DNA of 64,000 bases from Talinum fruticosum (taxonomy: Eukaryota > Streptophyta > Magnoliopsida > Caryophyllales > Talinaceae): contig JAITYX010000016.1 of NCBI GenBank assembly GCA_021018815.1, positions 3,921,001-3,985,000 on the forward strand, given 5' to 3'. Below, one piece after another: positions 1 through 12,810 of this stretch. Every line of letters begins with the position of its first letter. Positions within the stretch are counted from its first letter, which is position 1. The notes under the pieces were generated by a model that saw only the letters and a list, made by a program, of their open reading frames with translations, searched no databases and was not told where the DNA came from. A program made the translations under genes and the position numbers.

Positions 1-1001
1 TTTCGCAATCAAAGACTACTAACTAATTCATCAACAATTTAACTTGACATTCAATATTGGCGTACATGAACAGAAATTAAAAAGAGAAAAAGAGAACTCC
101 AGTACAACCACCAGAAACCCTTTCCTCTATTCATTCATTAATTAGCTTACTCCTGGAACCCATAATAAAAGAATTTTATGCGGACAACAAGCACACAGAA
201 GAAGGAAGGAACCATTTAAATAGGTGCAATAGCATCCAAACGCTGCTCAACCTTTTTGTATCAATCTGCCGCTCAAGTCTAAATGCCACACAACAAACTA
301 ACCTCTCATCAGAAACCACATTTATCTCACATTTTCACACTACCAGCTCTTCTCTGGAGAGATATAAGATTTAAAATATATTCAGTCGCACCCACTTCAA
401 CATCAAACTAAATATCTGACTTTGATATTTGTACCAACTTCAGCTTATTGTATATTTTAGTTCACATTCTCAGGTGACCAAAAAGACTGAGGTTTTCGAT
501 GTTGATAAGTCCACCAATAACATCTACCCCATTCCACTAATTCTAGAATGGCATACTTATCTCACACGCAAAACACTCGGATAAAGAAAAAAATAAGGAG
601 AGAAAGAGAACCAGAAACTATGTCAAATACATAACTGATGCAATAGAATTGTAAACACAACACATACTTTGAAATACCTAACAGAATATTCTCCACAATA
701 GTCGAAGAAGAGGTCAAATTATTGCTACGGTACTTGAAAGGTAGAAAGAATGTGTCAATCAATGGCTAATCTTCTACAGTATGATCTACATGTATCTGCC
801 TATCTGGTGCTCAAAAGTCAAAAACTATATCTAAAGGAGTACAGTCCTCCGGAAACAGGTTGGTGATTATGGAACATCAAAAGATCAAAAGTACCCATAG
901 AGGCATGAACACAAGTAGTATAATATTCTGAAACCTAAATCTATAGCAATTTGCATATCAGTCTATAAATGATTCTTGAAATATACACGCAAATTGCTTA
1001 C
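1..1001 (-). other. Intron of the PBL-like kinase gene (open at left edge)
   Basis: Minus-strand donor GTAAGC immediately follows the kinase exon ending at 1002. No continuation of the kinase domain (activation loop, HRDLK or DFG motif) can be read on the minus strand in these first 1001 bases, so the next exon must lie outside the window. I see only AT-rich sequence without a gene of its own. Confidence 0.55.
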
Positions 1002-1958
1002 CAAATAGATGGTCTTCCAAGCTACCCTTTGGCATGTATTCATAAACCAAGAGCTTTTCATCACCAGCAGTACAATAACCTTTTAAGCTCATAAGATTGG
1101 GGTGATGAAGAAGGCTAAGCATGAGAACTTCGATAATGAATTCCTGACTTCCTTGGAGACCTTCGTGGTTTAATTGTTTAATTGCAACAATCTGTACACA
1201 AATGTAGACTGTTACTAATGTGAATCATTTAATTGCCAAAGATGCTGGAACCAAAGGTTTTTATGACAACAGATTTCTACCATACAAATCAAGATCATCT
1301 GTTACTGAAAATGAGACAATTATGGCAGCAGCAGAACTATGAAAAGATCAAACAACGTTCTGATACACTTACTTCCCCTGTTTCCAGTCTTCCCTTGAAA
1401 ACTTTCCCAAAGCCACCTTCACCAATCTTGTTGGCACTATTAAACATTCCCGTCGCGATGCAAAGTTCACGATATGTGAAGCTTTTCGCGGGACTCTTTG
1501 TTGGAGGAGTCTTATCACTTGCTCCAGCAAGTCCTGAATTTGCATCCCTGATACCATTTTCTACAGAAAAAATGCACATTTGCTCCAAATCAAATTTTTT
1601 AATGCCAAAAGATAAAGGGCACCAAATTTCAAGGGACAAAAAGAAAATGAAAACGAAAATTTTGTCTCATCTCACCATTCTCGTCCAAACAATCCTTTCC
1701 CTGCCTATCCACTGCAAAAATCAAGCAATTCAGCAACAACCATAAAAAATCAAGGACTAAATATATCAGAAAGCATCAGAATCACAACAATTTCAAAAAA
1801 TATACAAGTGCCAATCTGAAAAGTTGGGAACTTTTGCTGAAAGCTAGGCAGATTTTTGAAAGAAACAAAACCTGAAGTACGAGAAGCAGATCGAGCTCGA
1901 TCAGTGTCTTCAATCTTGACAACCTTTTACGGGAAACTAGGCACGAAAAGCACCCCAT
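1002..1958 (-). CDS. PBL-type receptor-like cytoplasmic kinase, 5' exons (partial, frameshifted in exon 1)
   Basis: RLCK-VII kinases of the PBS1-like group are membrane-anchored Ser/Thr kinases acting below immune and growth receptors. Three exons can be read: 1872-1958 (starts [11 protein letters not shown], an N-myristoylation/palmitoylation-type start), 1373-1560 (P-loop [11 protein letters not shown] after [14 protein letters not shown]) and 1002-1191 ([11 protein letters not shown] with the VAIK lysine, then [17 protein letters not shown]). All introns have GT-AG ends and the exon 2/3 phase agrees. Exon 1 is the problem: the family-like sequence [15 protein letters not shown], which splices in phase to exon 2, is one base out of frame with the [11 protein letters not shown] start. 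The break is at the A4 run (plus-strand tttt, 1925-1928); five A would restore frame. The catalytic loop, DFG and C-lobe are beyond the left edge. PBL21/PBL23-like by the [15 protein letters not shown] block, but the exact orthologue is not decidable. Confidence 0.8.
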
Positions 1959-2720
1959 TTTCTGCCTTGGCAAGAAAATTTTAAGTGAAACAGAACGGGA
2001 AAATAAAAAACCCTAGGTACCCACTTCCCTAAAACCCCCAATTGGCACAAATTCACATCAACCCGTCACTCAAAACCTCAAACAATGACAGACCCAGTAA
2101 CTGAAAGTCTGAAACTGTGAGAGATAGAGAAATGGGGAGAGAGAAAGACACCCAGAAAATGATGAGAAACTAAACGAAAAGGATAAACAGTAGAAAACAA
2201 AAGCCTGAAGCAGATCTTAACGAACCGAAGCAGAAAGGATAATTAAAATAATGCTCACTAAAAAACAAAACCAGCGTAGGAGAGTATATATATACAGACT
2301 CAGGCTGGAGGAGCTAGGTTTTTTCCATTTTTTATTAAAAAAACTCTTCCGAACGCAGCATTCAGAAATGGGCAATTAAAATCAAAAATGCTAAGAGGCT
2401 TTTGGGTGGAATAGATAGGGTTTTTGGTGATCTTTCTAAGGAAAGTTGAGAAACTGAGAAATCGAAGAAAAATAAGGAAAGAAATATCCCAATAAGGATA
2501 TAAGTGAAAGATAAAGTTTTTAGCAACGAAATTCAAAGAAACATTTAAAGTTTTTCTGGGCAGATTCACTTCTTCAATCAGCCCTTCAATTCCAAAGAAA
2601 TTGAAACAAAAGATTACTTTTTTCCCTCTGTTTTTTCAAGGCTAGCCAGCCAGTGTTTAGGTGTGATATTGACTGTGGCAAATTTTTTGTGGGTTTCTTT
2701 TTCTTTTTTCTGGTGACTAG
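1959..2720 (-). other. Kinase 5' leader and proximal promoter
   Basis: Non-coding sequence upstream of the kinase ATG. It is A-rich on the plus strand, with a CT-rich leader-like stretch on the minus strand. No other gene is visible; a leader intron is possible but its ends cannot be fixed by eye. Confidence 0.35.
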
Positions 2721-5700
2721 AAAATGGCGTGTGGGCCTCTGCTTGAATTACTGCACATATTGATGATTGTTGGAGGTCGCTCTCCGTCACCCCCCTCTCT
2801 CTCTCTCTCTCTCGCTCTCTTTCAAACTTTCTCTCACTTCAAGTCTTTCTTTAATTTGTTCTTCAAAAATCAATTCAATTCAAAATGCATTGGTTTTTCC
2901 AGATTTAAATGTTGCGGTGGGGACTGGTGAATTGCAGTGGAGTTTTCCTTTTGTTTTTTGATTTTGACTTTGTTGTTTTCACGCCCCTTCACCATCTCCA
3001 TCTCCATCTCCTTTTATTCACTGTTGGATTTATTCACTTTAATTTAAGTGCCTCTCTCCTTTCAATTTTTCCTTTTCATGCTTTTTTTGTAGTTCATTTA
3101 TCCTTGTGTATTTGAAAATTTTAGGCACTAGTACAAGTTTGATTTCCCAAATACTTGGAAGTGGTGTATCGTCGGATTTATATTTACCCTCTAAAAAAGA
3201 TATACTGAGATTAAATTTTTATCGGTATTTTTAACAAGGTATTAGTACATATTATTAATCAAACATTGTGTTATTAGTTAATCATCGGCTTAATATATTT
3301 GATTAAAACGTTATTGTAATTGATATATAATGACCCAATCAAATTTCATGTTGAAATTTTGAAGTACGAGGGAACTAACTTTTATATCAATGTTTTAGGT
3401 TATTGCGATGACGTAATTGCTAAGTAAATATAAATTCCATGTGAGGTAAAAAGTACATGCATATAATAAAGAAGAATATATAAAATACGTCAAATTGATA
3501 TGAAAATTTACTTCCATTTCTTTAGTCGCGTATATAAACTTCATGTTACACACTTTTATGGTTACTTGGGAGAACAAAAGTTGTAAAATTCAATGAGTAT
3601 TCCATTTAAGGAAATAGGTTACTTGTATGTTTTAGAAAAAACGAACATTTCATGAAATTAGAGCAATTAATATTCATATATAGAAAAAGGGCAAACTCGT
3701 CTCTATCATTTATTGAATTAGACAATTCACTTCGTCCTTTTCAATTGATGCCCTTGATATTGTAATTAGAAATCATTGAATGACAAAAGATCATTAAAAG
3801 TGGTGGAGTATTTATCATAAGAATAAAATATTAGAGGTTGAAGTTCTACTATTTGTAAAGACTTATTTACTATTTCTGTCGTTACAAATGTCATTTTGTC
3901 CACATAAAATAAAAATAAATATTTAATAAATATTAAAATATCGATATTTTACTTCAGTAAGAAACGTAATTGATTATAAAGTAAACATGGTAGACACTTT
4001 TCTCTCACATCCTTCTCAAGAAAAACACTACCCAAACCTAGGGATGAATTTTCCATTCCCTTCCCTATTGCCAAATTCTTCCCTAATGCAAGTCTCAAGT
4101 TAGTTGATGGTTAGTTAAGAAGTTATGGAAAATTTAGGTCATTCTTTAAGAGAAGAAACAAGAAAGAGAACCAAAAAGCTACTCACACAAGTGTTTGGTA
4201 TAAAGACATTAGTTTTTTTTTAAAAATTAAAGAAGTCACAAAAGACAAGATCAATACAATGATGGGACGAAAAATTAAACCCGAAATCTAATATAACTTG
4301 AACTTCGATCTTAATCACTAGACCAAGACCTTATCGATATAAAAACATTTGCTAAATGGTGGGAAAATGGCATATGAAATTTTTCCAATTACATGTGACA
4401 TGGGTCACATTAATCATAGACTCGTACATTGAAAAACAAAATTAGACAGACATTAAACTTAGATATGTATAACAATCATGTATATCTACCATAAATTGAG
4501 TAGCATGTGATGCATGTACAGAATTTCTTTCACTTTAATAATTAAATAATAATAATAATAATAATAGGAATCATATATTAATTTTTATTATAGAGTCACA
4601 AGTGCCTCACTCAACACCCAAAAACAAAAGGCAAAATATTTAAGGTCACAAGAAAGAAGAGTTCACATGATTATAGGATATAAAAATTAAAAAAATTAAA
4701 AATTAAATAAAAAATAGGTGGGAAGTGATGTAAGCTTTGGATAGTGGATAGTATTCTTGTTTCTTGGACAAGGGAAAAAGTCCAACAAGCAAGATCACAG
4801 CTTAGTACCTGATTTAATTAAACTAATCATGATTATCAACTACCTTCAATTAAATAAGGAAAAAAAAAAAGAAAATAGACATTAAAGATTATCTTTTTAG
4901 GAAATAAAAAGTATGAGCAATGTTTTCCTTTCTCAAAGCAGAAAAGTTTTTTTTTTTTTTTTTGGGTGGGGGTGGTAATGACTATGAGTACCCTATGACC
5001 CATGTCTTCTGATAGGCAACAACCCAATGATACTTGCCTCAATGTATTATGTAGGGAACCTTCATTTATGGCTCTTTAATTTATCTAATTAAATTGTAGT
5101 ATAAAACTATAGATATCTTATTTATGTCTCACTAACCCTAAATAATTTAAATTGGTTTTAAAAGATTTGGAACTTGTAGCTGTTAAAATACTTATATTAT
5201 GAACTAGGTTCATCAATTAAATATCATAACATAATTTGGGGAAAGAAATTTAACTCTTTTTGAACGAGGGATTACAAAAATATAGAGTGAAGTTTTAAAA
5301 ATTAAAATAAAATACCATATATAGTAACTTGGCCTTATATATTCGGATCTATCATATAATTTTATAACAAATATGTATAGAAATTAATCTTTTGTTGTTC
5401 CTGATAAGTACTTTCATGCTTTGGATTATTGAATTATGAAATCAAAGTAAGTTGGTAAGAACACCCTCTGTGAGAGAGAGAGCTTCCTCTCTGCAATCTT
5501 CATGCATTGACTCTTGACTCTTGACTCTTAACATCATAGCTTCTAATATTTTACTTTTTTATTTTTTTTGGAGGGGGTTGGTGTGAGTAGGCTCATTTTG
5601 TGTCCATACGTATGCCTACTTCAATATTAGTTACTTTTCATGGTCACCATGAATATCCTATAATTATCTTGTCATATAACAGTAAGTTATTAGCATCTCG

Positions 5701-5865
5701 TATATTTTAAGGTATAATTTATAACGGATGATACCACATTCTAATTTAAATATACAACTGTACACATCTTATTGACGAGACTCGAGAATACTGAATTTAA
5801 GAGTTTAGTTATCGTACAGCACCAACAATTTTCTAGAGAATTTTTATGCATAGAAGAATATGTAC
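2721..5865. other. Intergenic, AT-rich
   Basis: No supported gene. Contains a (CT)n stretch at about 2796-2822, an (AAT)n tract at about 4545-4566, and three perfect tandem copies of the heptamer TTGACTC at 5507-5527 (each holding a TTGAC W-box core). Short reading frames here lack homology-like patterns. Confidence 0.5.
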
Positions 5866-6430
5866 ATTGGAAGGAGGTTGATAAGAACCATTAAAATGAA
5901 AAAGGTTCCTTGAGGACAATCAAGTACAAGAAACATGTGTAGGAGAAAAAAAGAGAAGTCCATAATAAGAGTAACAGTTGGGCTTTATTTGCACATCCAA
6001 AACCACTTGATTGGTTGGACCACCTCATCCTTTAATATATGACATGACATCCTCATAGATTTCTGAATTGAACTACTTTCCATGCATATATTTCTTGAGG
6101 AATTTATTAGACACATTAACACTAGACAAAGATTTCAAAGATAAACAATGGACCTTAATAGACAAGTTTAGCACCAAAGTCTTCAACGAAATATTGTCAA
6201 TGTACGAAAAAGGCTTTAATGTCAAAACTACTTTGAAAAAAAGTAACCTTTAGTTAGCCATTTTCAAACCATGAGAGATTATAAAAGAGAAGATTTATCC
6301 GTGTTTTTTTTGCGCAGTTGACATGTCTAATAAGTTTCATTTCTTGTTAGATTCAAAAATACATGAGTAAGATAGTATCTTTTACATGAGACCATTTCCA
6401 CGGTACGTAACCCCCCAAAAAAAAGGAAAA
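5866..6430 (+). repeat. Direct repeat R1 (diverged pair with R2)
   Basis: About 0.5 kb that reappears, diverged and with indels, at 8346-8900 in the same orientation. The best conserved core is 5910-6070 against 8400-8535: shared words include ACAGTTGG, GGACCACCTCAT, and CCTCA followed by ATAGATTTCTG. A later block, AAGAGAAGATTTA, is also shared. Identity of the element is unknown. Confidence 0.6.
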
Positions 6431-8345
6431 AAGGAAGTATCTGCTTCAATATTTGAATTTAGCAACAAACTATGATTGCCTCCTCACCCTCTGATCCCTG
6501 TTAATAGCATTCTCTGCATACACTTCAGACAAACAGCTCTCTTTTCCTAACAGGTTTCTGATCAATATGAATGGCAAAATATATCATAACAACATTTAGC
6601 AATATCATAAAACACCCAGTTGAAACAAGAGAATCCCTTTCCTAATAGGTATCATGAGCTCTACGTGCTCGGATCCCTTCGATCTCTTTGGACAGTAACA
6701 TTAACTGGGAGATCAAATGACAAGTAAATATAACCAACATCAATTGGAAGGTTCAAATTGCATGTAATGGGCAGAAAACTTAAGATGCTTAACTTATCGG
6801 TTTTCAATGTTCTAAAACATGTTAGGCAGGGAAGGACAAGGAGGAGGTCATTGCAAGCAACGAAACAGAAAGCGAGACTGTTTCCAGCACATATATACAA
6901 ATGCATGGAAATCGGTTGGCTCAACAGAGCATATATACAAGGATTGTGATTTATGACATTGAGAATGGCAGGCTGTGACATAAATTAGTAGAGAATAATG
7001 AACTTATGAACAAATACACGCATCTCTGATCACAACTGATGACAAGATGTAGGAAAGGGGGCGAAAGTGGCTGCTAATGCTAGCAGTATTCGAGTATATG
7101 GAAACTAGTACAGTAGTTGTGCATATATACACCTGCAAAAATCAATTAAAGAAAACACCAGGAATGGAAAACAGAATGCATTGGGCACACATTAGCATAA
7201 TCCTATATCTACTTAGCTGAGAAGCACACCTAAAGAGTATGGTACCCACTTGATAATCAAATAAAAGACAGCAAAAATTACTGGGTAGCATATTTAAGAA
7301 GAATTCGGTGGTATGTATATATATGTAATTAATGGTTGCTGACTTGCTATATATCGAATCATTGCTAAATTCATATTTCCTTTTTAGTTTCTCCTTAAAA
7401 GGTCACTGTCTTCATAGTTTTAGAAAGCGTATGTTAAGAGAACAAACATGAGGGTGTTGGAAAATGGCTTTGCTTTTGATGGCAATGTTGGCCTTTGAAT
7501 CCTCACAGGAATCACAAGATGTCGGCCAATTAAGCCGAGCATTTTCAATGCCAATGGCATCACCATCCCTAACCCGAGAACGAGCACCTATGCACACTCC
7601 ACTACCAATAATAGCAGCCGAACACCAGCACGGATTAGGCCAATCTCACTCAATGAAGTGGTACCCACCCCAAACCTGCTCCATCAACAATTATTTCCAG
7701 TCCTGCAGCTTATCCTACTTACTTCAAGTGCAAACATTGATCTAGTTGCCCTCCTGGTTATTGGGATTTTAGTTGGTCTCGACAATCGTATGGTTATGCA
7801 GAAGATGTTGTTCAAATTAGGATGGGGCCAAAGATCGGTCACTCCAGACTAGACCAGATCAGACCAAAACTAACTCAGTCCATGGCCAATGTTTTAGTTT
7901 AATGGTTGTACAATAGTACCAGCGGGCTGTGGACCAGATTGAAGACTGAAATGTTTTCGTGCGTGTTATTTGTGTGCGTGAGCATGCGTGTGTTTTGGGG
8001 GTGTTTCAAGTCTTCTGATTGTGCCATATGACTCTCAATTACTTGCCCCTCTTAACCGTGGCTTACCCTCCCTCTAATCATCCCCTTTGTGAAATTTGTG
8101 TACATTGTGATGTTGGCCTGAATTACAAAGTTTTTTTGTAGCTGAAAAATTTACCCTGTTTGTTCATTTCTACTTCTTCCTCATCCACATGTTCTCCTCA
8201 TTCAGTCAACATCAACATCGTTCAATTCTTCATATCAAAGATATTGATTTTGTTTGTTTTGAAAATTTTTGCTACCAACTTGTCCTATAATAAGGTGTCT
8301 TTTAAATACAGAAAAAGGGTTGTTTTCAAGAGAATATTTACGGAT
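6431..8345. other. Intergenic between the R1/R2 repeats
   Basis: No gene I can name. Two short reading frames (minus 6661-6981, plus 7464-7745) have somewhat codon-like composition but no recognisable motif, intron pattern or family match. They may be chance frames or relics of an old coding segment. Confidence 0.4.
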
Positions 8346-8900
8346 TGAAATATAAACTCAAAGTAGGTTTGAAAGAAGCACCAAAGTGACAAAGCTTCCT
8401 CCAGGACAAAAAGTACATGAAATTATGTGAATGAAAAGGAAGAGGAGTCAATAATAACAGTTGGAATTTATTTGCGCATCCAAGACCATTTGATTGGATG
8501 GACCACCTCATATATGGTATCCTCAATAGATTTCTGGATTTTTTGAATGCATAAATTGAGGAAAACCTACCAAAATAGAATGCTAAACAGTATAATATGA
8601 TGTAACTATCATTTATATCAACCTATATCAGTCATCTTAAGAAATTCAGAACAAAAACAATAAACATATACAAATTTAAAAGACCAATAATGAAGCTTAA
8701 CAGAGAAGAGTATTTAAATTGAATGCCTATTCTCAAAGCTTGTGTGATGATAAAATTTTAAGAGAAGATTTAGCCTCTTTTTATGGACATTTCACTGTTC
8801 ATGAAGATCTAAGTTTTTAAGGTAGGGATCATAAAAATGACAGGGTGGAAACTTTGAAAAGCAATTACCAATGAAGTTAACTGAAGATCATGATTGTCTC
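8346..8900 (+). repeat. Direct repeat R2 (diverged pair with R1)
   Basis: Second copy of the repeat at 5866-6430, about 2.5 kb away in the same orientation, with conserved core 8400-8535. No coding sequence or terminal repeats are evident. Confidence 0.6.
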
Positions 8901-10586
8901 TTTTAGCGAGCTCAATACGTTTAAACCAAGTACTCTTTCAATACCCCATTTTGGGCTGAACTTAGGAAAAACTGAAAGCTTTTCCTTTTTTCTGGGGTGG
9001 GGGTTGGTTGAGGGTCGGAAAGAGCACAAAATTATACGGTAACCCTAAGTCTACATCACATATATGGTAATTCTTTTCAAAATCTTCAAACTCCCCCAAT
9101 TTTCCCAAAGAACCCTTATATTTTCAAGCAGTCCCAGTCCCTCCTCCCCCTCCCCCAAAAAAAGGAACAACCCTCCAAACGGCATGTATCTCCCAGGTTT
9201 GTAGACAGAAGACTATGTTATAACTGCTAGTTTAAGAGCACCACGAACCTGTAAATTGTTACTGTAAATGTACATCAGAAAAGACAAGAAATTCGAATGA
9301 TAAGAACAAGAATGAGACATCTGAGGCGTAATCAATGGAAAGAAAAGCATCAGTTATTAAAGAATTAAGCATATATCTGTTTTGGGTGAATTATTCAATT
9401 TATGAATCCCAATCATATTCATTATTTCAATGTGTATATCAAACTGAGATTAGCTGAAAGATAATCTCTCACCAACATGAAGGCCCATGAATGATTAAAA
9501 CGGGCATATGATTAGGGTAATCAGATTTATTCAGACAATGCCTGAAGCGTGGCAAATCTTCACTTACGACACAACATCAATGCCACAACATGATGACCTA
9601 AGAAATTTACCGGTTAAGCTAGCCGACACGTTCCTATATTACAAAGGCTAAAAAATGTCATATTCTGTTCTTTAGGTATCTCACATACATTGCAGGAAAA
9701 AAGTAATGCGTGACTGTTTTGAACAAACAAAAACGCCAGAAAATCTATACACACTAAGTCTCACAATTGACTGAAATCTGGAATTAAGTGGCAGACACTA
9801 TAATATCACCACGAATTGACTAAACATGAGTCACTAAACAGGAAAAGGAAACAAATATTCACTCGCAATATGATTAGTATAGAAAATAAACATAGTACTT
9901 GTGAACCCCCTCCCTGTTTTCCAACAAATCCAAACACAATCGATTCAAGACGTGAACAAAGTTGCATGGCGAGTCTTTCATTCAACTGAAATACGGAAAT
10001 GAGTGGCATGCCGTCACAATACAGCTAGACAATAATGAAAAATAGAAAGAAGTCACCAGCTAATATGGTAGTGCAGAATATAGTTCAATAGCTGTGTAAA
10101 CTACTTAACATGGATTAGATTCAATTCAACGGAAGAAAAGATCAGAAAAGGAAAGGAATATATGAACTGACCAGAAAACAGCACATTTTCCAAAAAGGGG
10201 AGAGGATAAATTCTCTTGGAGGTGCACATCAACAGAATTCCAATAGATAAATACCATCAAAGGAGAATTAACTTCTTCGATACACTAACATCTATATCAC
10301 AAACAAGGTTGATTCAGTGATGTGGATTCATACATTTCTTTATTTCGTTTGGGGAAAGTAAAGGAATGGGAGAGTATCACACATATTCTTTCATGGACAT
10401 ATTAAACAAGATGCTGTTTTTATATCAAGCTTGGCACTGCAAATTACAAGAGTTATGCCAATATTAAACTATATCAGAAACAAGAGAAAGAATTCAGCCA
10501 CTAACAATCCAGCTTCCGCTGAGAAAGCTAACCTGATTTTAAGTGAATCATACTAGCAAGATCTGCAGATCGAACAAAGGGAAGTT
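8901..10586. other. Intergenic / ICMT 3' flank
   Basis: Non-coding sequence downstream of the ICMT stop codon. The part adjoining 10586 is expected to hold its 3' UTR. No further gene is visible. Confidence 0.45.
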
Positions 10587-11183
10587 TCATTCCACAAATG
10601 GTACTCCAGAAGGGACCTTTTGAGCATATTCATCGTATTCATCACCAAAAAACTGTCTCAGGTAAAACTCTTCATATGGTATCCGTCCTGCAAAGAACTT
10701 CCAAACAACCACAGTAAAAGCAAGCGTACAGATGGGATTCAACAGCATAACCTGAGTGCCAACTGACCAGATGAAAAAACCACAATAACCCGGATGCCTG
10801 ATGATTCCATAAATGCCATGAGTTACAAGTCTATGATGCTGCTCATGCTGGATTTTGATGAGATGCGTGAAGGCAAGACCAGCTGTTATGATTGCCATTT
10901 TCCGTATAATTTCCCCAATAACAACCATGGCAAGGCCTAAGTTGCTTATCCACCAATGCTCCTTCAACCCTGGAAAGAAAGTAATTTCAAGGCAGTACTC
11001 AAGTATCGAGCAAATCATTGCAATGACATAGCTTTTGCTTATCAAAAGAGACCTAAAAGTCACGTTTGATCTCCCATGGCTACCAAGAGCCAGAACATAT
11101 TCCGAAATATGAAAGAAGATTACAGCTATAACAAACTGAGATAACTGTCTGCACCCAGTATAGCTGAAGATTGCTGTCATTCC
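10587..11183 (-). CDS. ICMT: Protein-S-isoprenylcysteine O-methyltransferase
   Basis: ER-membrane enzyme (STE14 family) that methylates the C-terminal prenylcysteine of CaaX proteins using S-adenosylmethionine; in plants it tunes ABA and auxin responses through small GTPases. One uninterrupted 198-residue frame, close to the family's usual length of about 197. Visible hallmarks are the HHRLVTHGIYGIIRHPGYCG segment with the RHPxYxG motif, the following hydrophobic IWSVGTQVMLLNP segment, and the C-terminal block RIPYEEFYLRQFFGDEYDEY ending VPSGVPFVE. Several hydrophobic helices precede these. The frame is open to an ATG nine codons further upstream (11210), but MTAIFSYTGCRQLSQ matches where the family starts, so 11183 is preferred. 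The gene is intact. Confidence 0.93.
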   Translation of the reverse strand, partial: GMTAIFSYTGCRQLSQFVIAVIFFHISEYVLALGSHGRSNVTFRSLLISKSYVIAMICSILEYCLEITFFPGLKEHWWISNLGLAMVVIGEIIRKMAIITAGLAFTHLIKIQHEQHHRLVTHGIYGIIRHPGYCGFFIWSVGTQVMLLNPICTLAFTVVVWKFFAGRIPYEEFYLRQFFGDEYDEYAQKVPSGVPFVE

Positions 11184-12564
11184 AAAACTGACCGAAGTCC
11201 ACTCATACATGTATCAACATTACTTGTTCAGCTTTATCGACAAGATGACAAACCTCTGCACCTTTCGTCAAGTCTTAGATTCAGAAGTAAGTAGATATAT
11301 CAACACTTAGACGTAGCCATGCATACCATATCGGAAGAGCACTAAGAAACACTTCCTGGAAAAGAAAACAATGATCCTTGTTAAAACAACCATCTCATTG
11401 AGAATCGAGAAATGATAAAATTCGAAAGTTCTAGATAAGTTCCTCCACAGTATGAGATGCAAGGCATACACAATAATGCAACAATTGCATGTCCATATGC
11501 AGAACAATTCTGATCCAAATTAGAATTCTTCAACAACATTTATGTTTAAGCATTCATCAATCTCAGTAAAGCTCGAGACTCTACATTAACATCAATGCAA
11601 TGACAGTCAGATCTCATCACTCACTAAAATGTATAGTTCCCCAAGTATACTGTCCCATATGACAACTGATAAAACATAAAGTAGTATGGTCTTTCTTCTG
11701 CAGGAGATTAATGATATTATAAGAAACAAACATGGAAGTAATGACTGATAGATTGTTGAATCGAAAGCAAAATTCTCTTGAGCCAACCTGAAGCAATTGT
11801 CATGAAAATCATGCTACTTATTTGGCCATCAGGATGCACCCGCATAAACAAACACCCAAAGTCTCCTAACCATACCCCCACTCGGCCACTCCACAAAGAA
11901 AAAAGGGTGACATTGCCAAAGAGCAGCAGAAAGCGGAAGCCTCAGTCTCATATTCTCACACTTCCATCAATTACCGAAGAGCAGCAGAAAGTGAAAGCCT
12001 AACGTAGATGTTAGACTGATGTAGTTTTTTCATCTTTTAGGTGAAACCTTGTCAAATTCCAGTGGATTTAAAGTGTCAGACCCATGAATATGTAGTCACA
12101 TTAGTGTGTTAAATTCCCACACTGCTTATGAATCCAATACTTGGCTTGCTTCCTAAACAATTTCCTCAACCAAATAACCCACCACTTCCAAACCCACCCA
12201 GAGACACAAAGGAAAGAGACCAACTTGGGCAGTTGACGATCAAACAACTGCAAAAACTGATACACCCCACTCTTCTTCAAACATAATTTCTTCACTTGTA
12301 ACTAATTGAATCAATCTACCAAACGATACCCAATATTCAACAGATCCAACTTCAACTAAATAGTGCCATTAATCCAAACAATTTGACTGACCAAGACGTG
12401 TATTTATCAACAAATTTTTATTCAAATACAATAGCATCAACAATCTCCATAAATCAATGGGTGAACATACAATCCCGAATCGCAAGTATTCCAATTAGAA
12501 TGTGTTCATCAAACAATTTATCACTGAAAGTAACACCGAATTGAAAGGGAGGTAAACGAACCTG

Positions 12565-12595
<31 letters not shown>

Positions 12596-12650
12596 GTGGT
12601 GGCGGGTTGAGGAACCGGTGAAGCGAGGCGGCTAACGCTGAGTCAACTCA
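11184..12650 (-). other. ICMT leader: 5' UTR intron and first exon
   Basis: A CT-rich leader on the minus strand, the (GA)n tract 12565-12592 read in reverse, ends in CCAG|GTTCG with exon end at 12562. This is a good donor for a leader intron running down towards the coding exon. No other gene is supported. The acceptor was not fixed by eye. Confidence 0.45.
12565..12592. repeat. (GA)n microsatellite in ICMT leader
   Basis: About 14 GA units; on the transcribed minus strand it is a CT-rich tract in the probable first exon, a common setting in plant 5' UTRs. Confidence 0.9.
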
Positions 12651-12810
12651 CCGAGTGCGAGTGGGTCAGGTCCAAGTATTTATCATTTGTTTGTAAATCA
12701 GTAGCTTATAATTTTACAGTACAGACGACTTATTATTAATATTTAATTGTATAAATTACTCTCAAATATAAATTTTTGAAGATGCCACTCATATAAATAT
12801 TTGATATATA

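Noticed and set aside
1233..1745. 170-residue plus-strand frame
   Set aside because: It is antisense to kinase exon 2 and its introns; no family pattern.
6661..6981. 106-residue minus-strand frame ending in a basic RDRRDPST tail
   Set aside because: Looks exon-like at its end but no splice partner or family match could be found; left unannotated.
7464..7745. Plus-strand frame starting MALLLMAMLAFESSQ and its antisense frame
   Set aside because: Neither strand gives a recognisable protein, and no introns or neighbouring exons support it.
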